A stretch of 9,516 bases of DNA, from the NCBI GenBank assembly GCA_018882825.1, contig VERC01000077.1, forward strand, positions 1 to 9,516, given 5' to 3'. The position numbers and the translations under genes were made by a program. A model generated the notes under the pieces. The model was not told the origin of the DNA. It made no database searches and worked only from the letters and a program-made list of their open reading frames with translations. How positions within the stretch are numbered: position 1 is the first letter of the stretch; each line of letters starts with the position of its first letter. The stretch is from Acidimicrobiia bacterium. GTDB taxonomy: Bacteria > Actinomycetota > Acidimicrobiia > Acidimicrobiales > Acidimicrobilacustridaceae. Positions 5,895 through 9,516 of the stretch are shown piece after piece.

Positions 5895-6314
5895 TCAGTC
5901 TGCCCCGGGGGTGATCTCCTCGAGCAACCCCCGCACGCGGCGTTCGATCTCGTCGCGGATGGGACGCACCGCATCGACCCCTTGGCCGGCCGGATCGTCG
6001 AGCACCCAGTCCTCGTACCGCTTTCCGGGGAAGATGGGACAGGCGTCGCCGCATCCCATGGTGATCACCACATCGGAGGCCCGCACCGCGGCCTCGTCCA
6101 GCTTCTTCGGCACCGCCCCCATGGCCCGCAGGTCGATGCCGATCTCGGCCATCGCCTCGACTACCGCAGGGTTGACGTCGGCGGCGGGAGCCGAGCCCGC
6201 CGAGCGCACCTCGACCCGATCACCGGCGAGGTGTCGGACGAAGGCGGCCGCCATCTGCGATCGACCGGCGTTGTGGACGCACACGAACAGGACTTCGGGG
6301 CGGTCAGCGCTCAC
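5895..6314 (-). CDS. arsC: Arsenate reductase ArsC (low-molecular-weight phosphatase fold)
   Basis: This 139-residue protein reduces arsenate to arsenite. The P-loop CVHNAGRS (C12 to S19) supplies the nucleophilic cysteine and arginine of the CX5R motif. Asp107-Pro108 in LDDPAG is the expected general acid. Two further cysteines, C88 and C92 in MGCGDACPIFPG, sit where thioredoxin-coupled ArsC has its relay. The GKRYEDW...DPAGQGVDAVRPIRDEI segment resembles actinobacterial ArsC, so the electron donor could be thioredoxin or mycothiol/mycoredoxin; the sequence does not decide. GTG 6312-6314 is the start: GGAGGA lies 6 nt upstream, and GTGA overlaps the stop of the porin gene by 4 nt. The frame is open further upstream only inside the porin gene. 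Confidence 0.92.
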   Translation of the reverse strand: MSADRPEVLFVCVHNAGRSQMAAAFVRHLAGDRVEVRSAGSAPAADVNPAVVEAMAEIGIDLRAMGAVPKKLDEAAVRASDVVITMGCGDACPIFPGKRYEDWVLDDPAGQGVDAVRPIRDEIERRVRGLLEEITPGAD

Positions 6315-7042
6315 GATCGCTCCTCCACGGTGGTCGACGGGTACAGGAACCGGATGAGCACGAAGGCGAGCACTGCGCCCACGAGTTGGGCGACGATGAA
6401 CATCGGCACCGATGCCGGGGCGATGCCGGCGAAGGAATCCGACAGGCTGCGGGCAATGGTGACGGCCGGGTTGGCGAGACTGGTGGAGGACGTGAACCAG
6501 TAGGCGCCGCCGATCCACGCGGCCACGGCGAACGGCACCACGGCGGCCCGTCCGGTGCGGACGGAGCCGTGGATGACCAGGAGCAGGCCGATGGTGGCGA
6601 CGACCTCCGACAGCCACAGGGCCGGAGACGATCGATCCTTGGTCGACAGTTCGACGATCGGCAGTTCGAACATGACGTTGGCCACCATCGCACCGAGACA
6701 GCCGCCGACGATCTGGGCGGCGACATAGGCGATCGAATCGCGGGTGGAGACACTGCCGAAAGCCCGATCGACGAGCGTCACCACCGGATTGAAGTGCGCC
6801 CCCGAGACGGCGCCGAACATGAGGATCAGACCGACGAGCGCGCCGGCGGTGGCGAAGGCGTTCTCGAGCAACTGCAATCCGACGTCGTCCGGCGACAGCT
6901 GCGTGGCCATGATCCCCGAACCGATCACCGCCATCACCAGGAGTCCGGTGCCGAGGGCCTCGGCCACCGAGCGACGCAGGAGGTCGAGACCTTCCGATCC
7001 GGTGCCCGTCTCGACGTCACGGGCCAGATCGTCGGCTGTCAT
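6311..7042 (-). CDS. MIP-family aquaglyceroporin, AqpS-like
   Basis: This 243-residue membrane channel has the duplicated MIP fold. The two half-helix motifs are HFNPVVT (N85-P86-V87, an NPV variant of NPA) and LANPAVTIARS (N191-P192-A193). Six hydrophobic segments are visible, for example EALGTGLLVMAVIGSGIMA and MFIVAQLVGAVLAFVLIRFLY. In canonical AqpZ/GlpF proteins the residue right after the second NPA is the selectivity-filter arginine; here it is Val194. The gene heads an operon with arsC (4-nt overlap) and arsI and takes the place of an arsenite pump. The likely role is passive exit of arsenite or related neutral solutes, as in the aqpS-arsC arrangement of Sinorhizobium. ATG 7042 has no Shine-Dalgarno and seems leaderless. 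Confidence 0.88.
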   Translation of the reverse strand: MTADDLARDVETGTGSEGLDLLRRSVAEALGTGLLVMAVIGSGIMATQLSPDDVGLQLLENAFATAGALVGLILMFGAVSGAHFNPVVTLVDRAFGSVSTRDSIAYVAAQIVGGCLGAMVANVMFELPIVELSTKDRSSPALWLSEVVATIGLLLVIHGSVRTGRAAVVPFAVAAWIGGAYWFTSSTSLANPAVTIARSLSDSFAGIAPASVPMFIVAQLVGAVLAFVLIRFLYPSTTVEERS

Positions 7043-7048
7043 GACGCA

Positions 7049-7077
7049 ACTGTGTTCGAAGCTCCGCGGGTCGTCAA
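7049..7077 (-). promoter_or_regulatory. Predicted promoter of the porin-arsC-arsI operon
   Basis: On the minus strand TTGACG (7077-7072) is a good -35 match. After exactly 17 bp comes CACAGT (7054-7049), a weak -10, then 6 nt (TGCGTC) and the ATG at 7042. The layout suggests a leaderless transcript from an activator-assisted promoter, since the -10 is poor and a tandem repeat lies 5 bp upstream of the -35. Confidence 0.5.
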
Positions 7078-7082
7078 CGACC

Positions 7083-7104
7083 GGAGGGTGAACGTCGGGT
7101 GAAC
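7083..7104 (-). promoter_or_regulatory. Tandem 11-bp direct repeat resembling a PHO box (PhoP/RegX3-type site)
   Basis: Read on the minus strand, GTTCACCCGAC (7104-7094) is followed directly by GTTCACCCTCC (7093-7083). The first eight bases of both units are identical and the period is 11 bp, close to one helical turn. Streptomyces PHO boxes are built of 11-nt direct-repeat units beginning G(T/G)TCAYYY. The site is 5 bp upstream of the -35 box of the arsenic operon, a normal place for an activator. A third upstream or downstream unit is not clear. Confidence 0.6.
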
Positions 7105-7108
7105 GTTC

Positions 7109-7579
7109 TCAACCAGTCGCTTCGACGACAGCCCTGATGCGCTCGAGGGTGGTGCGCATTCCCTCTCGATTGGTCCTGCCCCGGGACCAGCCCATGAGCG
7201 CCCAGTAGATCTTCATGGGGAGCCTCGGCGCGAGTTCGAAGTACTCGGTGACGTCGGTACCGCCTCCCGGAGCGTCGGCGAGGCGATAACCCCAGGCGAT
7301 CATGGGCTTCTTGTCGGGTTTGCCCACCGAGAAGGCGAACTCCTCACCGGGCACGCAGGCGGTGACGAAGGCCGGCGACCAGTAGACGGGACCACGCCCG
7401 TTGCGCTTCACGTGACCGCGGAACCGGGCGCCGACGGCCGGCCCGGTGGCCCCGTCCAGCCACTCGCCCTCGAACGTCTCCGGACTGAACTCGCCGATGC
7501 GGGTCACGTCACTGACCAACTCCCACACCGCCGATCGGGGTGCGTCCATGTGGACCGTGACCGAATCGCCGAGCTTCAT
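7109..7579 (-). CDS. SRPBCC-family (Bet v1-like/polyketide cyclase fold) protein
   Basis: This 156-residue protein has the SRPBCC helix-grip pattern. It opens with a beta-strand (DSVTVHMDAPRSAVWELVSD), continues with the typical FSPETFEGEW and GARFRGHVKR strands and a central GTDVTEYFELAP hairpin, and closes with a long helix (GRTNREGMRTTLERIRAVVEAT). Members bind hydrophobic ligands in a deep cavity; the ligand here cannot be told. ATG 7577-7579 is preceded by TAGGCT exactly 6 nt upstream and by no Shine-Dalgarno, so it is probably leaderless. It sits between dnaB and the arsenic operon on the same strand; transcription could read through into the porin gene 66 bp downstream. There is no functional tie to its neighbours that I can see. 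Confidence 0.8.
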   Translation of the reverse strand: MKLGDSVTVHMDAPRSAVWELVSDVTRIGEFSPETFEGEWLDGATGPAVGARFRGHVKRNGRGPVYWSPAFVTACVPGEEFAFSVGKPDKKPMIAWGYRLADAPGGGTDVTEYFELAPRLPMKIYWALMGWSRGRTNREGMRTTLERIRAVVEATG

Positions 7580-7585
7580 GGACGA

Positions 7586-7591
7586 AGCCTA
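7586..7591 (-). promoter_or_regulatory. Predicted leaderless promoter -10 box (TAGGCT) of the SRPBCC gene
   Basis: TAGGCT on the minus strand is followed by TCGTCC and then ATG, the same spacing as the DDN-family gene. It lies in the 20-bp gap after dnaB. The -35 region would fall in the end of dnaB and shows no TTGACA-like hexamer. Confidence 0.55.
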
Positions 7592-7599
7592 GATGCGAC

Positions 7600-9057
7600 T
7601 CAGGTTCCCCTCGCCATGTTGGCGAACTTCGTGTAGTGATCGAGGAATGCCAGTCGCACCATGCCCGTGGGCCCGTTGCGATGCTTGCTCACCAGGATCT
7701 CGGCCGTTCCCCGCTCGGTCGACTCCATGTTGTAGACCTCGTCGCGGTAGATGAACATCACGACGTCGGCGTCCTGTTCGATGGAGCCACTCTCACGGAG
7801 GTCGGCCAACATCGGGCGCTTGTCGGCGCGCATCTCCAACTGCCGCGACAACTGCGACAGCGCCACCACCGGCGTCTGCAGTTCACGGGCGAGGATCTTG
7901 AGGCCGCGCGAGATCTCCGACACCTCGACCTGACGGTTCTCGGCATTGGACCGACCGGTCATGAGCTGGAGGTAGTCGACGACGATCAGTCCGAGATCAC
8001 CGAGACGCGAGCGCAAGCGACGGGCCTTGGAGCGGATCTCCATGATGGTGACGTTGGGGTTGTCGTCGATCCAGATCGGGGCGTCGGCGAGTCGGCCGGT
8101 GGCGTGGGCGATCTTGCCCCAGTCGGCCTCGCTCAACTGTCCCGTGCGCACGTTGCGGGAGTTGACCCGCGCCTCGGAGCACAGCAGACGTTGGGTGAGT
8201 TCGAGTTGCCCCATCTCCAAAGAGAACAGCAGGACCGGGCGACCCGTCTCGATGGCGGCATTGCTGGCCATCGACAGCGCCAGTGCGGTCTTGCCCATCG
8301 ACGGTCGGGCACCGACCACGTACAGCGCGTTGGGCTGCAACCCCGACAACAGCTCGTCGAGATCGAAGAAGCCCGTGGGGAGGCCGGTGATCCTCTCGCC
8401 CCGGTTCACGATCTCCTCGAGATGGTCGAGGTTGTCGTGCAGCAGGTCGGACAACGGGGCCATGGTGTCGGTCGCGCGACGCTGCGCCACCTCGAACACC
8501 ATGGCCTCGGCCTGGTCGACGGTCTTGGTGACGTCGTCGGGCAAGCCATAGGACATCTCGGCGATCTCACCGGCGACACCGATGAGGCGCCGCAACAGCG
8601 CATGCTCCTCGATGATCCGGGCGTACCGGGCGGCGCTCGACACCGCTGGTGTGGCCGCCTGCAAGGTCACCAGGGTGGCCGGTCCTCCGACCGCGTCCAG
8701 CAGACCGGCACGACGGAGTTCCTCGGCCACCGTGACCGGATCGGCCGGTTCACCCGCAGCCGACAGCGAGGTGATGGCGTCGAAGATGTGGGCATGGGCC
8801 GGCTTGTAGAAGTTGTCGGCGGTCAGGACCTCCGAGGCGACGGCGATCGCCTCCTTCGACAACAACATCGCGCCCAGCAGCGACTCCTCGGCCTGGAGGT
8901 TGTGGGGCGCGACGCGGCCGAGCCCCATTCCGACCGAGGCCGACCCCCCGGACGCTGGTCCCCTCGACGCGGACATCGACCGCCCGGGCTGGACCGGTTG
9001 GGGTTCGATCGGTCCGGGATCGTCGGGATCGGGTTCGGGGGGTTCGAGATCGCTCAT
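7600..9057 (-). CDS. dnaB: Replicative DNA helicase DnaB
   Basis: This 485-residue protein is the ring-shaped helicase that unwinds DNA at the replication fork. The N-terminal DnaB domain begins near residue 50 (APHNLQAEESLLGAML). The RecA-like domain carries Walker A GARPSMGKT (249-257, K256), the FSLEM segment with E281, Walker B LIVVDYLQLM (357-366, D361), SQLSRQLE (401-408) and the terminal DADVVMFIYRDE...EILVSKHRNGPTG block. The length and continuity show that no intein interrupts it, unlike dnaB in some actinobacteria. Before the first domain there is a 45-residue tail rich in Pro, Asp and Gly, starting SDLEPPEPDPDDPGP, probably disordered. ATG 9057 has a purine-rich GGGGGAGAG about 10 nt upstream. 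It follows rplI on the same strand, the standard order. Confidence 0.96.
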   Translation of the reverse strand: MSDLEPPEPDPDDPGPIEPQPVQPGRSMSASRGPASGGSASVGMGLGRVAPHNLQAEESLLGAMLLSKEAIAVASEVLTADNFYKPAHAHIFDAITSLSAAGEPADPVTVAEELRRAGLLDAVGGPATLVTLQAATPAVSSAARYARIIEEHALLRRLIGVAGEIAEMSYGLPDDVTKTVDQAEAMVFEVAQRRATDTMAPLSDLLHDNLDHLEEIVNRGERITGLPTGFFDLDELLSGLQPNALYVVGARPSMGKTALALSMASNAAIETGRPVLLFSLEMGQLELTQRLLCSEARVNSRNVRTGQLSEADWGKIAHATGRLADAPIWIDDNPNVTIMEIRSKARRLRSRLGDLGLIVVDYLQLMTGRSNAENRQVEVSEISRGLKILARELQTPVVALSQLSRQLEMRADKRPMLADLRESGSIEQDADVVMFIYRDEVYNMESTERGTAEILVSKHRNGPTGMVRLAFLDHYTKFANMARGT

Positions 9058-9345
9058 GACCCGGGCACTCTCCCCCGCCGGGGCTGGGGATCGCTAGAAG
9101 GAGAACCCGGTGGAGAACTGCCCCATCGCCTGTGGACGAACTGTGGATTTCCACTGCTCGGGGCGCCGCGCAGCGCAGGCCCGAGCGGCCCGAACGGGCA
9201 GAACCGCAGGTCGGAGCGTGACGTGGATGCCATGGGGGGACAGTACCGAGCGCCTGTGACGACGCCCGGACGGCCCGTGGCTGTGGATGACCGCGAGTCT
9301 GTCCACATGTCCTGTGGACAGACTCGATGCGATCGGGAATCGGGC
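9058..9345. other. rplI-dnaB intergenic region with a cluster of DnaA-box-like 9-mers
   Basis: This gap has no convincing gene; the possible short frames here lack start signals and known motifs. It holds five sequences close to the DnaA box TT(A/G)TCCACA. On the minus strand these are TCGTCCACA (9139-9131), AAATCCACA (9150-9142), TCATCCACA (9290-9282) and CTGTCCACA (9321-9313); on the plus strand there is CTGTCCACA (9299-9307). Four match at 8 of 9 bases and one at 7. The region is still GC-rich and lacks an AT-rich unwinding element. A possible dnaB -10 (TAGCGA, 9096-9091, minus strand) is weak. Confidence 0.55.
9294..9326. terminator. 14-bp perfect hairpin after rplI, with DnaA-box-like arms
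   Basis: CGAGTCTGTCCACA (9294-9307) pairs perfectly with the complement at 9313-9326 around a 5-nt loop. On the rplI transcript it comes 19 nt after the stop codon, so it may act as a terminator or processing site, although no T tract follows. Each arm contains CTGTCCACA, so it is also an inverted pair of DnaA-box-like sites. Confidence 0.6.
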
Positions 9346-9516
9346 CTAGGCGGCCGACACCTCGACGCCCAGCGGGACTTCGACCTCGGGATGCAGACGC
9401 ACCTTCACCTGATGGGCACCGACGACCCGGATGGGCTCGTCGATGTGCACGAGATGTCGATCCAGTTCGACGCCCAACTGGGACGAGACGGCATCGACGA
9501 TCTCGGTCACCGAGAC
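9346..9516 (-). CDS. rplI: 50S ribosomal protein L9, C-terminal part (truncated by window edge)
   Basis: The frame runs in from the right edge on the minus strand and stops with TAG at 9346-9348, leaving 56 residues. The text VTEIVDAVSSQLGVELDRHLVHIDEPIRVVGAHQVKVRLHPEVEV follows the C-terminal domain of ribosomal protein L9: the helix with SQLG, then the two strands ending VRLHPEVEV. L9 binds 23S rRNA near the L1 stalk. Its place upstream of dnaB on the same strand agrees with the common rpsF-ssb-rpsR-rplI-dnaB order. The N-terminal domain and linker helix are outside the window. Confidence 0.9.
   Translation of the reverse strand, partial: VSVTEIVDAVSSQLGVELDRHLVHIDEPIRVVGAHQVKVRLHPEVEVPLGVEVSAA

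Noticed and set aside
6315..6617. Extended N-terminus for ArsC to 240 residues
   Set aside because: The extra part is the porin gene read in another frame and is Arg/His-rich without family character. The GTG at 6314 has a strong ribosome binding site and gives the normal ArsC length.
9054..9308. Small protein gene in the rplI-dnaB gap
   Set aside because: The 84- and 70-residue minus-strand frames overlap the DnaA-like sites and the dnaB start, are Pro/Arg/Ser-rich, and lack a ribosome binding site and any recognisable motif.
9058..9345. Chromosomal origin of replication
   Set aside because: DnaA-box-like sites are present, but there is no AT-rich unwinding region, and dnaA and dnaN are not in the window. 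Control of dnaB or DnaA titration is the more modest reading.

Overview
The window is GC-rich throughout, with codon use biased to G or C at third positions. Several promoters carry a TAnnnT -10 box placed so that the transcript would begin at or next to the start codon (leaderless genes). Together with an F420-type (DDN-family) reductase, a nitrobindin-like FABP protein, an actinobacterial-style ArsC, a CadI/ArsI protein and the rplI-dnaB pair, this points to an actinobacterium. A deep-branching lineage such as Acidimicrobiia is possible, but I cannot fix the genus. All annotated genes are chromosomal in style. I see no insertion sequence, integrase, CRISPR array, tRNA or rRNA.

Left part (1-2268): the 3' end of an unidentified gene, an alpha/beta-hydrolase (lipase-like) gene, and a nitrobindin-like heme-binding beta-barrel gene with its own promoter, all on the plus strand. 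A strong 12-bp hairpin terminator separates these from a convergent minus-strand DDN-family F420-dependent reductase.

Centre (2303-5432): a reactive-sulfur module. A minus-strand pair encodes an AhpD-like CxxC protein and a metallo-beta-lactamase protein fused to three rhodanese domains (CstB/persulfide-dioxygenase type), overlapping by 4 nt. It is divergent from a CsoR/CstR-family repressor followed by a SAM methyltransferase. In the 91-bp divergent region a perfect palindrome, TACCCCCGGGGGTA, overlaps the -10 boxes of both promoters. The repressor has the two conserved cysteines but lacks the histidine copper ligand of CsoR, so persulfide sensing is more likely than copper sensing.

Right of centre (5401-7104): a minus-strand arsenic operon, aquaglyceroporin (AqpS-like) - arsenate reductase ArsC - ArsI/CadI dioxygenase. 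There is no ArsB/Acr3 pump and no ArsR in view. Its promoter region carries two tandem 11-bp GTTCACCC repeats that resemble an actinobacterial PHO box, which suggests control by phosphate starvation. The porin also lacks the usual arginine of the selectivity filter.

Right end (7109-9516): an SRPBCC-fold protein, the replicative helicase DnaB (complete, no intein), and the C-terminal part of ribosomal protein L9. The 287-bp gap between rplI and dnaB holds no convincing gene. It does contain five DnaA-box-like 9-mers, two of them forming the arms of a 14-bp perfect hairpin.
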